Part shown: positions 8,742 through 17,853 of the stretch, piece after piece
Layout of the letters: each line of letters begins with the position of its first letter
Numbering within the stretch: position 1 is the first letter of the stretch
From: Sphingomonas sp. TZW2008
GTDB taxonomy: Bacteria; Pseudomonadota; Alphaproteobacteria; Sphingomonadales; Sphingomonadaceae
Assembly (NCBI RefSeq): GCF_002117915.1
Contig: NZ_BDJB01000005.1
Location: 1-64,000, forward strand
DNA length: 64,000 nucleotides
Direction: 5' to 3'
Notes under the pieces: generated by a model
Seen by the model: only the letters and a program-made list of their open reading frames with translations
What the model was told of the DNA's origin: nothing
The model's database searches: none
Made by a program: the position numbers and the translations under genes

Positions 8742-9881
8742 CTAGTCGACGACGACGCGCGCGATCAGATCGCGCTGGATCTCATTCGAGCCGGCGTAGA
8801 TGCTGCTCGCGCGGTTGTTGAGATATTTGGGCATCGCGGTTACGATTGCGTCGGGCGCCTCGTCGAGCGGCCCGTCCCATCCGGCAGCGACGTCGAGTGC
8901 GAGCAGGTCGATCCGCTGCGATGCCTCGGTCCCCAAGACTTTCAGCATCGACGGGCGCACACTGTCTGCCGGCCCACGACCTTCGAGCACGGCGAGCTCG
9001 ATCGCTCGCAACGCGTCGATCGCGATCGCCTCGCGCGCCAGCCGCTCGCGATTGCTGTCGTGATCGAGCCAGCCGGTCGCCTCGGCCGCCTCACGCACCA
9101 GCGCCAGATGCGAGGCCAGCCCCGGCGCGTAGCGGCCGCCACGCTCGAACGTCAGCAGGTGCTTGGCGACGGTCCATCCGTCGTTCTCCGCGCCTAACCT
9201 ACCACTCACCGGCACGCGCGCGTCGTCGAAGAACACCTGATTGAACTCGTGCTCGCCGGCCAGCGTGGTGATCGGCGCTACGGTGATCCCCGGCGTGTTC
9301 ATCTCGAGCAGGACGAACGAGATGCCCGTCTGCGGCCGCCCCTCCGTGCTGGTGCGCACCAGGCAGAACATGCGGTTCGCGAAATGCGCGTGCGTCGTCC
9401 AGATCTTCGAGCCGTTGAGGACGTAATCGTCGCCGTCGCGCACCGCGCGCAGCTTGAGGGAGGCGAGGTCGGAGCCCGACCCCGGCTCGGAATAGCCTTG
9501 GCACCAGTAATCGTCGCCCGACAGGATGCGCGGCAGCAGCTCAGCCTTTTGCTCCGACGTGCCGTAATGCATGATGACGGGGGCGACCATCTTCAGCCCC
9601 ATCGGCGACAGCGACGGCGCATGCGCGCGGGCATATTCCTCCGCCCAGATATAGCGCTGGATTTCGTTCCATCCCGTACCGCCGTGCTCGACCGGCCAGT
9701 CGGGCGCGGCCCAGCCCTGTGCGTGCAGGATCTTCTGCCACGGCACGGCGATATCGGGGTGGAGGAACACGCTGGTCCCACGCCGCGCGCCGCGACGCAG
9801 CTCTGGCGTCAGCTTCTCGTCGAGAAAGGTGCGCACCTCGTCGCGAAAGGTGCGCGCGGCGGCGCTGTTCAGGCTCTCCAT
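8742..9881 (-). CDS. Acyl-CoA dehydrogenase family protein
   Basis: A 379-residue FAD enzyme introducing a double bond into an acyl-CoA. N-terminal helical domain (FRDEVRTFLDEKLTPELR), middle beta domain with GYSEPGSGSDLASL and WTTHAHFAN, and C-terminal helical domain ending YAGSNEIQRDLIARVV. The usual catalytic glutamate neighbourhood is not the short-chain type; the overall pattern resembles FadE-like enzymes acting on bulky acyl-CoAs. The start MESLNSAAARTF gives family length. An in-frame GTG at 9947, which abuts the stop of the LuxR gene, is the alternative. It is downstream of and probably co-transcribed with the LuxR-type regulator. Confidence 0.92.
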   Translation of the reverse strand: MESLNSAAARTFRDEVRTFLDEKLTPELRRGARRGTSVFLHPDIAVPWQKILHAQGWAAPDWPVEHGGTGWNEIQRYIWAEEYARAHAPSLSPMGLKMVAPVIMHYGTSEQKAELLPRILSGDDYWCQGYSEPGSGSDLASLKLRAVRDGDDYVLNGSKIWTTHAHFANRMFCLVRTSTEGRPQTGISFVLLEMNTPGITVAPITTLAGEHEFNQVFFDDARVPVSGRLGAENDGWTVAKHLLTFERGGRYAPGLASHLALVREAAEATGWLDHDSNRERLAREAIAIDALRAIELAVLEGRGPADSVRPSMLKVLGTEASQRIDLLALDVAAGWDGPLDEAPDAIVTAMPKYLNNRASSIYAGSNEIQRDLIARVVVD

Positions 9882-9947
9882 CGCGCCATCATGCGCAATG
9901 CCGCGCCGCTGTCCACCCTGACGCTCCTGCCAGGTCGGCCGCATCAC

Positions 9948-10673
9948 TTACGCATCGGGGCCGAGGAAGCCGTGCCCGGTGGCGATCTGGATCATCCGCG
10001 CGCGCGTCGTCGCCCCCAGCTTCTCGGCGGCGTTGCGCAGGTGGAAACGCACCGTCGACACCGACAGCGTCAGGATCGTGCCGATCTCCGCGTTGGTCTT
10101 GCCCGCCGCCGCCCAGCGGACGCATTGCGCCTCGCGCGCGGACAGCTGACCAGGCTGCGGCCGGGCCCTGCTCGACGCCGCCTCGCGATGCGCCGCGAGG
10201 AAGCGGTAGGCCAGTGCGAACAGCCGCTCCGCCTGTGCGGTGAAGATCGCGGCGATATCGACCGGTTCGCTCGCGACCCACAGCACCACGCCGACCTGCC
10301 CGCCGGGCAGGTGGACGGGAACGATCAGCGCCGCAGCGAAGCCGAACTGCCGCGTCACGCCGGTGCAGTCGATCGCGGCGAGCGCGTCGGTCGGTCGCCA
10401 TGAATGGAGCCGATCGTCGGCGAACCAGATCGGCTCGGCAAAGACGCGCGCGGCGTGAAGGAAGCTGGCGCGCAGCGCCAGGCCGCGGTTGAGCCAGTAA
10501 TTCGGCGCGCTGCTCACCCATGGCATTCGCTCGGCGTAGGGGCGGCCGGCGCGATCGGCCATCGGCGCGGCGTCCCCGATATCGCTCTGCGCCGCGACGA
10601 ATGGCAGGCCGATCTCGGCGCCGACGGCGACCACGGCCTGCGCCAGCCGATCCACTTCATCCCATGCCGCCAT
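9948..10673 (-). CDS. LuxR family transcriptional regulator (autoinducer-binding-like domain)
   Basis: A 241-residue regulator. The N-terminal 165 residues resemble the autoinducer-binding (PAS-like) domain of LuxR proteins, with a WxxxxxLHSWRP-type segment and a GFAAALIVPVHLPGG stretch. The C-terminus is a LuxR helix-turn-helix (LSAREAQCVRWAAAGKTNAEIG ... VSTVRFHLRNAAEKLG). No LuxI-type synthase is in the window, so it is a 'solo' or senses another ligand. The acyl-CoA dehydrogenase gene follows immediately, so a role in controlling the surrounding acyl-CoA genes is likely (inference). Confidence 0.85.
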   Translation of the reverse strand: MAAWDEVDRLAQAVVAVGAEIGLPFVAAQSDIGDAAPMADRAGRPYAERMPWVSSAPNYWLNRGLALRASFLHAARVFAEPIWFADDRLHSWRPTDALAAIDCTGVTRQFGFAAALIVPVHLPGGQVGVVLWVASEPVDIAAIFTAQAERLFALAYRFLAAHREAASSRARPQPGQLSAREAQCVRWAAAGKTNAEIGTILTLSVSTVRFHLRNAAEKLGATTRARMIQIATGHGFLGPDA

Positions 10674-10817
10674 CGGCTAATCCGTCGCCCTGTTCGAACG
10701 CTCCGCCACGCCGCTACCGATCGACGGATCGGGCGGCAAGGCCAGCCTTGCGCAACGGGGCGGATCAGGGCATCGCGGCGCCGTAACTGATGTTATGGTA
10801 ACAAAAGGGAGAGGGTG

Positions 10818-11597
10818 ATGGCCGGTCGGTATGCAGGCAAGCACGTATTCGTGGCGGGGGCGTCGAGCGGGATCAACCTGGGCATCGCGCATGCCTTTGC
10901 CGCCGAAGGCGCCAAGGTAACCGTGCTGAGCCGCAGCGCGGACAAGATCGAGGCGGCGGCGGCCGGGATCCGCGACACAGGCGCGGAGGCGATCGGCATA
11001 GCGTGCGACGTGCGCGACTATCCGGGGCTGGAGGCGGCTTATACGCAGGCGACCGACAAGTTCGGGCTGATCGACGTCCTGATCTCGGGCGCGGCGGGCA
11101 ACTTCCTCGCGCCCGCGGTCAAGCTGTCGGCCAACGCGTTCAAAACCGTCGTCGATATCGACCTGCTCGGCACGTTCAACGTGTTCCGGGCGAGCTACGA
11201 TCACCTGGTGAAGCCCGGCGCGTCGCTGATCGCGATCACCGCCGGGCAGGCGGTTCACCCGTCGTCGTTCCAGATCCACGCCTGCGCCGCCAAGGCCGGC
11301 GTCAACATGGTGACGAAGTGCCTCGCGCTCGAATGGGGGCCGGCCGGCGTGCGCGTCAACGGCATCTCGCCCGGCCCGATCGGCGATACCGAGGGCATGA
11401 AGCGGCTCGGCGGCGATCCAGCGCGCGAGCAGCAGATCAAAGGCCGACTCGCGCTGCGCGACTATGGCACCAAGGCCGACGTGGCAGAGGCGGCACTGTG
11501 GCTGTCGAGCCCCGAGGCGAAATACGTCACCGGCGCGATCCTCAACGTCGACGGTGGCAGCGATCTGGGTGACGCGAGCGCCAACGCGCTCGGCTGA
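10818..11597 (+). CDS. SDR family oxidoreductase (2,4-dienoyl-CoA reductase-like)
   Basis: A 259-residue short-chain dehydrogenase with VAGASSGINLGIA as the nucleotide-binding motif and an ITAGQAVHPSSFQIHACAAKAG active-site region. In place of the usual YxxxK it has the pattern seen in peroxisomal and mitochondrial 2,4-dienoyl-CoA reductases, where the tyrosine is displaced and the AAKAG lysine is kept. NADPH-dependent reduction of unsaturated acyl-CoA is therefore a reasonable prediction and suits the neighbouring ligase and dehydrogenases. The ATG at 10818 is preferred to the GTG at 10815 because of spacing from GGGAGAGG. Confidence 0.87.
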   Translation: MAGRYAGKHVFVAGASSGINLGIAHAFAAEGAKVTVLSRSADKIEAAAAGIRDTGAEAIGIACDVRDYPGLEAAYTQATDKFGLIDVLISGAAGNFLAPAVKLSANAFKTVVDIDLLGTFNVFRASYDHLVKPGASLIAITAGQAVHPSSFQIHACAAKAGVNMVTKCLALEWGPAGVRVNGISPGPIGDTEGMKRLGGDPAREQQIKGRLALRDYGTKADVAEAALWLSSPEAKYVTGAILNVDGGSDLGDASANALG

Positions 11598-11618
11598 CCC
11601 GCCTTCGATGGCCGGCGA

Positions 11619-12098
11619 TCAGGTGGAGCGGTTGACGCCGATCCCCAGGTCCGCCGGCCCGAAGGCGTCCGGCAGCAGATCGGACAGGCGGTAACGCGCG
11701 ATCGCGTCGCCCTGCGCGCCGACGCAATAGACGCGAACGTCGCGCCCGCCGATCTGCGCCGCCTCATTGATCACCTGGCGACAGCGGCCACAGGGCCGCA
11801 CCACGTCCTCGCCGGTGATCGCGCCCGATCGGATCATCCCACCAACGACACCGATCGCGACGATGTCGCCTAGCCGGCCGCTTGCGCTCGCGGTGGCAAT
11901 CGCCACCGTCTCGGCGCACAGCGACAAGCCGTAGCTCGCATTCTCGAAATTCGCGCCCGGCACGATCGTGTCGTCGGTGAGCAGCACCGCCGCGCCGACG
12001 CCGAAATTGGAATAGGGGGCGTGCGCGTGTCTCGCCGCCGCGCGCGCCGCCGCAATCAGCCGCGGCGCCTCATCGCCATGTTCCACAATATCGTTCAT
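11619..12098 (-). CDS. cdd: Cytidine deaminase
   Basis: A 159-residue pyrimidine-salvage enzyme that converts cytidine or deoxycytidine to uridine with a bound zinc. The substrate loop is YSNFGVGAAV, the first zinc and catalytic glutamate motif is NASYGLSLCAETVAIA, and the second zinc motif is PCGRCRQVINE. This is the tetrameric form, with cysteine-rich zinc ligation. Its start overlaps the stop of the GH25 gene by four bases (ATGA). Confidence 0.93.
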   Translation of the reverse strand: MNDIVEHGDEAPRLIAAARAAARHAHAPYSNFGVGAAVLLTDDTIVPGANFENASYGLSLCAETVAIATASASGRLGDIVAIGVVGGMIRSGAITGEDVVRPCGRCRQVINEAAQIGGRDVRVYCVGAQGDAIARYRLSDLLPDAFGPADLGIGVNRST

Positions 12099-12769
12099 TG
12101 CGCCGCCACGTCCCAGTTGATCGTTCCGTCCACCCCGTCGATCCGCCGCCGGTCGCTTGCCCGCCACATCCGCCACGGGCGCGAGGCGTAATCGGGCGCA
12201 AAGAAATTGCCTTCTGCCCACAGCGGACGCGGAATCGCACTCGCCAGATCGTAGCGCCGCTCGATGGCGCGCGACACGCGCAGCATCACCGGCTTGCCGG
12301 TATGCGCCTCGATCATGCTCGCCGCCTGACGGACGGCGTCGACCAGCTGTTGCCGCTCGGGCTGGGCGTCGCATCCCTCGACCGCGTCGATGTCGATCGC
12401 GGCGGGCAGTGCCTCATCATCGCGCGGGACGACGGTGTTGAACGCATTCGCCTGCGCGACCGCCGGCTGGCACATCGACCAGACGTGAACCGCCCCGCGC
12501 CGCATGCCCGCGGCGGCGATCCCCTGCCAGTTCGCCTCGAATTGCCAATCACGCTGCACCGCGCCGTTGGTCGCGACGGCATAGGCGAAATCGGCGCCAC
12601 CGCCCGCCACCACCGGCCACTCGACCGCGCCGTTCGCCTCGCTGACGTCGACGCCCTGCACTGGGTAAGTCTCGGGGGAGGGCCGCCAGTGCGCAGCATA
12701 TCGCCATCCGGCGACGCCAAGCACCGCCACGGCGAGCGCGATGACGACGAAACGGCCGATCCCGTACAT
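12095..12769 (-). CDS. Membrane-anchored GH25 lysozyme-like muramidase
   Basis: A 224-residue protein with one N-terminal membrane segment (FVVIALAVAVLGVAGW) followed by a glycoside hydrolase family 25 domain. Landmarks are the opening GVDVSEANGAVEW, the acidic active-site strand AAIDIDAVEGCD, LWAEGNFFAP and the closing WDVA. GH25 enzymes cut the glycan chain of peptidoglycan. With only an anchor and a short domain, a role in cell-wall turnover facing the periplasm is likely. It sits between UPF0262 and cdd in one transcription unit. Confidence 0.87.
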   Translation of the reverse strand: MYGIGRFVVIALAVAVLGVAGWRYAAHWRPSPETYPVQGVDVSEANGAVEWPVVAGGGADFAYAVATNGAVQRDWQFEANWQGIAAAGMRRGAVHVWSMCQPAVAQANAFNTVVPRDDEALPAAIDIDAVEGCDAQPERQQLVDAVRQAASMIEAHTGKPVMLRVSRAIERRYDLASAIPRPLWAEGNFFAPDYASRPWRMWRASDRRRIDGVDGTINWDVAAQ

Positions 12770-12773
12770 CGCG

Positions 12774-13256
12774 TCAGCCCTTGATGTGCAGCACGCAGAT
12801 CAGCGTGAACAGCCGCCGCGCGGTGTCAAAATCGACGTCGATCTTTCCCGCCAGCCGCTCGCGCAGCAGCTCGGCGGCCTCGTTGTGGATGCCCCGCCGC
12901 GCCATGTCGACCGTTTCGATCTGCTGCGGGGTCGCCTGACGTATCGCCTGGAAGTAGCTGTCGCAGATCGCGAAATAGTCGCGGATCGGCCGGCGGAAGC
13001 GGCCCATGCCAAGGATGTGCGCCTCAAGCGGCGTCCCGTCCTCGCGCTTGATCTGCATCGCCAGCCGCCCTTCCTCGACCGACAGCGCCAGCCGGTACGG
13101 CCCGGCATAGCTGTCGGGGTGCTGCTTCTGCGGGGCGAAGTGATTGCCCTCGATCAGATCGAAGATTGCGATCCGCCGTTCCTGCTCGATATCGGCCGAG
13201 CGCCACAGGATCGTCCGTTCGTCCAGTTCGATGTCGATGATCCGCGGATCGGCCAT
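12774..13256 (-). CDS. UPF0262 family protein
   Basis: A 160-residue protein of the alphaproteobacterial family UPF0262, function unknown. Family landmarks include IIDIELDERTILWRS, NHFAPQKQHPDSYAGPYRL, GRFRRPIRDYFAICDSY and MARRGIHNEAA. The start MADPRIIDI gives the standard length; the frame extends further upstream without conservation. It is the first gene of a three-gene leftward unit with the GH25 gene (4-base gap) and cdd, divergent from dnaB. Confidence 0.92.
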   Translation of the reverse strand: MADPRIIDIELDERTILWRSADIEQERRIAIFDLIEGNHFAPQKQHPDSYAGPYRLALSVEEGRLAMQIKREDGTPLEAHILGMGRFRRPIRDYFAICDSYFQAIRQATPQQIETVDMARRGIHNEAAELLRERLAGKIDVDFDTARRLFTLICVLHIKG

Positions 13257-13356
13257 CTGGTCGCGATAGAGACCAATCGTCGCTGCGACAATTCTCGTTA
13301 TCCACACACGCCGGCGGTTCCCGTCCGTGCCGCGCGACGGTACAAGCCGGCGCCTG

Positions 13357-14847
13357 ATGGCAACCCTGGCATTCCCGCACACGGCCCCGGCCGAACCCGT
13401 CCACCTGCCCCGCAACGTCGAGGCCGAAGCCGCGATGCTCGGCGCGATGATGATCGACAACCGGCTGGCGGACGACATCGCCGACCAACTCGATCCGCAG
13501 CATTTCTACGAACCGGTGCATGGCCGCGTCTTTGCGGCGATCAAGACACTGCGATCGAACGACATGCTCGCCACCCCCGTCACGCTACGTCCGATGTTCG
13601 AGGCGGACGAGGGGATGCGCGAGCTCGGCGGCCCGGCGTATCTCGCGCAGCTCACCGGCTCGGGCGCGGGGCTGATCGGCGCACGGCAATTTGCCAAGCA
13701 GATCTACGATCTCGCGATGCTCCGCGCGCTAGTGACGGTGGGTCGCACGCTGGTCGATCGTGCGATGGACACGTCGGAGGAGGTCAACCCGCGTGCCCAG
13801 ATCGAGCTCGCCGAGGAGGAATTGTTCAAGGTCGCCGCCGACGGGACGACGGAGAATGCGATCAAGAGCTTCGCGCAGGCAACGAAGGTCGCGCTCAAGA
13901 TGGCGGAGACCGCGCTCAACTCGGGCGGTAAGGTCTCGGGCATCACCACCGGCTTCGATACGGTCAACGGCCGGATCGGCGGCATGCACCGCTCGGATCT
14001 TATGATCCTCGCTGGGCGCCCCGGCATGGGCAAGACGTCGCTTGCCACCAATATCGCGTTCAACGCCGCGCAGCGCTGGATGATGGACATGAAGGCGGGC
14101 ATCGCGCCGAGCGAGTCGATCGGCGCCAAGGTCGCCTTCTTCAGCCTCGAAATGTCCGCCGATCAGCTCGCGACGCGTATCCTCGCCGAACAGTCGCGCA
14201 TCACGTCGGAGAAGCTGCGCCGCGGTGACATCAGCCGCGCCGAATTCCACCAGCTCGCAGCCGCGGCCGCCGACCTAGAAAGCCTGCCGCTGTTCATCGA
14301 CGATACCGGCGGCTTGTCGATCAGTGCGCTGCACACGCGCGTGCGGCGCTTGCAGCGGCGGCACAACAACGAAATCGGCCTCGTCATCGTCGATTACCTC
14401 CAGCTCCTCAGCGGCAGCGGCAAGTCGAGCGATGGCAATCGCGTGCAGGAGATTTCCGAGATCAGTCGCGGGTTGAAGACACTCGCGAAGGATCTTCACG
14501 TTCCTGTACTGGCGCTGTCACAGCTCAGCCGTGCGGTCGAGCAGCGTGAGGACAAACGCCCGCAGCTCTCGGACCTTCGCGAATCCGGCTCGATCGAGCA
14601 GGACGCGGACATGGTGTGGTTCGTATTCCGCGAGGATTATTACGTCGCCGCAAAGGAGCCCAAGCGGCCGACTGAGGGCGACAATTCGAAGATCTTCGAG
14701 GATCATGCGGCGTGGGCGAGCGACATGGAGCGCGTCTACGGTCTCGCCGAACTCATCATCGCCAAGCAGCGTCATGGTGCCACGGGCAAGGTGACGATGA
14801 AGTTCGATCCCAGCGTTACGCGGTTCAGCGACTACGCCGGCTATTGA
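13357..14847 (+). CDS. dnaB: Replicative DNA helicase DnaB
   Basis: The 496-residue hexameric 5'-3' helicase that unwinds DNA at the replication fork. The N-terminal domain begins VHLPRNVEAEAAMLGAMM. The RecA-like motor has Walker A AGRPGMGKTSLA (near 220), KVAFFSLEMS, Walker B region IGLVIVDYLQLL and LSQLSRAVEQR, with LRESGSIEQDADMV near the end. The ATG at 13357 is preferred over a GTG at 13327 because conserved sequence starts just after it. Length is normal, with no intein. Confidence 0.97.
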   Translation: MATLAFPHTAPAEPVHLPRNVEAEAAMLGAMMIDNRLADDIADQLDPQHFYEPVHGRVFAAIKTLRSNDMLATPVTLRPMFEADEGMRELGGPAYLAQLTGSGAGLIGARQFAKQIYDLAMLRALVTVGRTLVDRAMDTSEEVNPRAQIELAEEELFKVAADGTTENAIKSFAQATKVALKMAETALNSGGKVSGITTGFDTVNGRIGGMHRSDLMILAGRPGMGKTSLATNIAFNAAQRWMMDMKAGIAPSESIGAKVAFFSLEMSADQLATRILAEQSRITSEKLRRGDISRAEFHQLAAAAADLESLPLFIDDTGGLSISALHTRVRRLQRRHNNEIGLVIVDYLQLLSGSGKSSDGNRVQEISEISRGLKTLAKDLHVPVLALSQLSRAVEQREDKRPQLSDLRESGSIEQDADMVWFVFREDYYVAAKEPKRPTEGDNSKIFEDHAAWASDMERVYGLAELIIAKQRHGATGKVTMKFDPSVTRFSDYAGY

Positions 14848-14916
14848 TCGGAAGAGGTTCGTGTCGCTGCTGGACAGGCCTGAAGAGCGGTGCGTCTTCA
14901 GCCGCCACGCGGCGGA

Positions 14917-15675
14917 TCAGAACGCCGGCTCTTCGCCCGGCTTCTCAGGCACGTGGATCCCGCATTCCACCTTGTCCCAGCCGCGCCAGCGTCCGGCGCG
15001 TGGGTCCTCGCCGGGCAGGACCTTCGACGTGCACGGCTTGCAGCCGATCGACGGATAGCCGTTCGCCTCCAGCGGGTGCCGCGGCAATTCGTGCGTGTCG
15101 AAATAGGCGTCGATCCGCGCCTTGTCCCAGTCGGCGAGGGGATTGAGCTTCAGCCGCCCCTCGTCGATCTCGAACCGCGGCAGTGCGGCGCGGGTCTTCG
15201 ACTGGAACCCCTTGCGGCCGGAGATCCAGGCGTCGAACGGCAGCAGCGCGCGGCGCAGCGGCTCGACCTTGCGTAGGTCGCAGCAGCCGTCGGGATCGTA
15301 GGACCAGCGCAACCCGGTCGCGTCCTTCGCCGCCAGCAGCCGTGGATCGGGGCGATAGACGCGCAGATCAGTGAACCCGAGCTGCTCGGAAAGTTCGTCA
15401 CGATATTCAAGCGTTTCGCCGAACATCTTTTGCGTATTGGTGAAGATGACCGGCACGTCCTTGTCGACCTGTGCGATCATGTGCAGCAGTACCGCTGATT
15501 CGGACCCGAACGAGGACACCGCCGTCACCCGCCCAGCGAGATCGCCGGTTAGCAGGATGCGCAGCATCTCCTGCGTCTCGACCCCCGCAAAGCGCGCCTC
15601 CATCGCCGCCGCGTCCGCCTGGGTGAAGGCGGGCGAGACGTCGATCGTATCGAGGCGCAGCGCGGCCTCAGCCAT
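14917..15675 (-). CDS. cysH: Phosphoadenylyl/adenylyl-sulfate reductase
   Basis: A 252-residue reductase producing sulfite in assimilatory sulfate reduction. The PP-loop region is SSFGSESAVLLHMIA and the catalytic cysteine is in the C-terminal VECGIHVP. The pairs GCCDLRKVEPL and CKPCT are the four cysteines that bind a 4Fe-4S cluster. The enzyme is therefore probably the APS-using (or dual) type rather than the cluster-free PAPS type of E. coli. It is the last gene of the cobA-DUF2849-cysI-DUF934-cysH operon and overlaps DUF934 by 8 bases. Confidence 0.95.
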   Translation of the reverse strand: MAEAALRLDTIDVSPAFTQADAAAMEARFAGVETQEMLRILLTGDLAGRVTAVSSFGSESAVLLHMIAQVDKDVPVIFTNTQKMFGETLEYRDELSEQLGFTDLRVYRPDPRLLAAKDATGLRWSYDPDGCCDLRKVEPLRRALLPFDAWISGRKGFQSKTRAALPRFEIDEGRLKLNPLADWDKARIDAYFDTHELPRHPLEANGYPSIGCKPCTSKVLPGEDPRAGRWRGWDKVECGIHVPEKPGEEPAF

Positions 15676-16117
15676 GGCGCAGCTTCCACACCGGCACGGC
15701 CGCGTCGGCGGCCGACTGATAATGGTAATCGTAGCGATCGAGGCTGCGCTTCAGCGTGTCCGGGTCGATCGGCGTCTCCGGGGCGAAGCTGTCGAACCCG
15801 CAGCGGCGCATGAACGGCAGCTGGTCGACCAGCACGTCGCCCGCGGCGCGCAGTTCGCCGGTATAGCCCGCCTCGCGCAGCACGCGCGCTGCCGAATAGC
15901 CGCGCCCGTCACGGAAGGTGGGGAAGCTCACTTCGATCAGCGCGAGCTGGCCGAGGTGCGGCAGCAGCGCGCGCGCGTCGTCGCCCGCCTCGATCCGCAC
16001 CGCGCCGGCGTTGGTCTGCCCCTCAAGAAACGAATCGAGCGTCACCGCCGGCTCGTCGTGCGCCTCGTCGTCACGGAAGCGCAGCAGCGCGTCGGTGTTG
16101 CCGGCCAGATCAGCCAT
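15668..16117 (-). CDS. DUF934 domain protein (sulfite reduction-associated)
   Basis: A 149-residue member of DUF934, which is almost always encoded between sulfite reductase and cysH in proteobacteria. It is thought to aid sulfite reduction, perhaps in electron delivery, though its biochemistry is not settled. Landmarks are LIEVSFPTFRDGRGYSAARVL, LREAGYTGELRAAGDVLVDQ and MRRCGFDSF. It overlaps the end of cysI by 8 bases and the start of cysH by 8 bases, a tight translationally coupled arrangement. Confidence 0.93.
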   Translation of the reverse strand: MADLAGNTDALLRFRDDEAHDEPAVTLDSFLEGQTNAGAVRIEAGDDARALLPHLGQLALIEVSFPTFRDGRGYSAARVLREAGYTGELRAAGDVLVDQLPFMRRCGFDSFAPETPIDPDTLKRSLDRYDYHYQSAADAAVPVWKLRHG

Positions 16118-17744
16118 TGTAGATCGCCTCCTTGAACGCATCGAAGCCGACGCGGCGATAGGTATCGAGGAAGCGCTCGCCTGGCTCGCGCACCGCGACA
16201 AACTTGTCGGTGACGCGCTCGATCGCGTCGACGATGCCATCCTCGTCGAAGCCGGGGCCGGTTATCTTGCCGAGACTCACATCCTCCGCGCCCGAACCGC
16301 CGAGCAGCAGCTGGTAATTCTCCTTGCCCTTACGGTCGACGCCCAGGATGCCGATGTGCCCGGCGTGGTGGTGGCCGCAGGCGTTGATGCAGCCCGAGAT
16401 CTTGAGCTTGAGCTCGCCCAGGTCGCGCTGTCGATCGAGATCTTTGAAGCGCGTCGCGATCTTCTGCGCGACCGGTATCGAGCGCGCGTTGGCGAGGCTG
16501 CAGTAATCGAGGCCGGGACAGGCGATGATGTCGCTGATGAGGTCGAGGTTCGCCTCCGCGAGCCCGGCGTCGGTCAGCGCCTGCCAAACGGCATAGAGGT
16601 CCGCCTTGCGCACGTGCGGCAGGACGATGTTCTGCGCGTGCGTGACGCGCAGCTCGTCGAACGAGTAGCGCTGCGCGAGATCGGCCATCACGTCGATCTG
16701 GTCGGCGCTCGCATCACCGGGAATGCCGCCCACAGGCTTCAGCGAAATGTTGACGATTGCATAGCCGGAGGCCTGGTGCGATTTCACGTTCTGGTCGAGC
16801 CACACCGCGAAATCAGGGTCGCTGCGGTCGACCGCGTCGGCCGCGCCTGCCTCGAACGCGGGCGGCGCGAAGAAGGCGCTGATCCGCTCGAACTCGGCAA
16901 GCGGGGGATCGATCCCCAGCGTCTTGACGTGTGCGAACTCCGCCTCGACCTGGCGTCGGTATTCGTCCGCGCCCAGTTCGTGGATCAGGATCTTGATCCG
17001 CGCCTTGTAGATGTTGTCGCGCCGGCCGTAGCGATTGTAGACGCGCAGGCACGCCTCAAGATAGCTCAGCAGATCGTCGGCGGCGACGAAGTCCTTGATC
17101 TCGGGAGCGATCATCGGCGTACGGCCCATGCCGCCGCCGACGAACACGCGTCCGCCGAGAACGCCGTCACGCTTCACCAACTCAATGCCGATATCGTGCA
17201 GCCGCATCGCCGCGCGATCCTCCGCGCTAGCGATGACGGCGATTTTGAACTTGCGCGGCAGGTAGCTGAATTCGGGGTGGAAGGTGCTCCACTGGCGCAG
17301 CAGCTCGGCCCAGGGACGCGGATCGGCGACCTCGTCCGCGGCGGCGCCAGCGTATTGATCCGAACTGATGTTGCGGATGCAATTGCCGCTGGTCTGGATC
17401 GCGTGCATCTCGACCGTCGCCAAATCGGCGAGGATATCGGGCGCGTCCTCCAGCTTGATCCAATTGTACTGGATGTTCTGGCGCGTGGTGAAGTGGCCGT
17501 AACCGCGGTCATACTTGCGCGCGATATGCCCGAGCATCCGCATCTGCCGGCTGTCGAGCGTGCCATAGGGCACTGCGACGCGCAGCATGTAGGCGTGAAG
17601 CTGCAGATAGAGGCCGTTCATTAGCCGCAGCGGCTTGAACTGGTCCTCGCTGATCTGCCCCGCCAGGCGGCGCTTCACCTGATCGCGAAACTCGTCGACC
17701 CGCGCGTCGACGATCGACTGGTCGTATTGATCGTATTTATACAT
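16110..17744 (-). CDS. cysI: Nitrite/sulfite reductase hemoprotein
   Basis: A 544-residue siroheme and 4Fe-4S enzyme for the six-electron reduction of sulfite to sulfide. Landmarks are FTTRQNIQYNW (N-terminal substrate repeat), TSGNCIRN, and the cluster/siroheme cysteines in CPGLDYCSLANAR and SGCINACGHHH. The tandem ferredoxin-reductase-like repeats are complete. The adjacent cysH, DUF934 and siroheme methyltransferase mark it as assimilatory sulfite reductase rather than nitrite reductase. There is no cysJ flavoprotein nearby, so it may use ferredoxin. Confidence 0.95.
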   Translation of the reverse strand: MYKYDQYDQSIVDARVDEFRDQVKRRLAGQISEDQFKPLRLMNGLYLQLHAYMLRVAVPYGTLDSRQMRMLGHIARKYDRGYGHFTTRQNIQYNWIKLEDAPDILADLATVEMHAIQTSGNCIRNISSDQYAGAAADEVADPRPWAELLRQWSTFHPEFSYLPRKFKIAVIASAEDRAAMRLHDIGIELVKRDGVLGGRVFVGGGMGRTPMIAPEIKDFVAADDLLSYLEACLRVYNRYGRRDNIYKARIKILIHELGADEYRRQVEAEFAHVKTLGIDPPLAEFERISAFFAPPAFEAGAADAVDRSDPDFAVWLDQNVKSHQASGYAIVNISLKPVGGIPGDASADQIDVMADLAQRYSFDELRVTHAQNIVLPHVRKADLYAVWQALTDAGLAEANLDLISDIIACPGLDYCSLANARSIPVAQKIATRFKDLDRQRDLGELKLKISGCINACGHHHAGHIGILGVDRKGKENYQLLLGGSGAEDVSLGKITGPGFDEDGIVDAIERVTDKFVAVREPGERFLDTYRRVGFDAFKEAIYNG

Positions 17745-17853
17745 CGCGACTTTCGTCCAAATCTGCGGTTCGCGGAAGGCCTGGAGCGGCGTTACGCGAG
17801 AAGGGAAAGCGGAAGGGCAGGGCGGCGTGGCAGCCCCACCCGACGAAACATCA

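Noticed and set aside
15918..17624. A 568-codon frame antisense to cysI
   Set aside because: cysI carries all siroheme and iron-sulfur motifs on the minus strand; the + frame has none.
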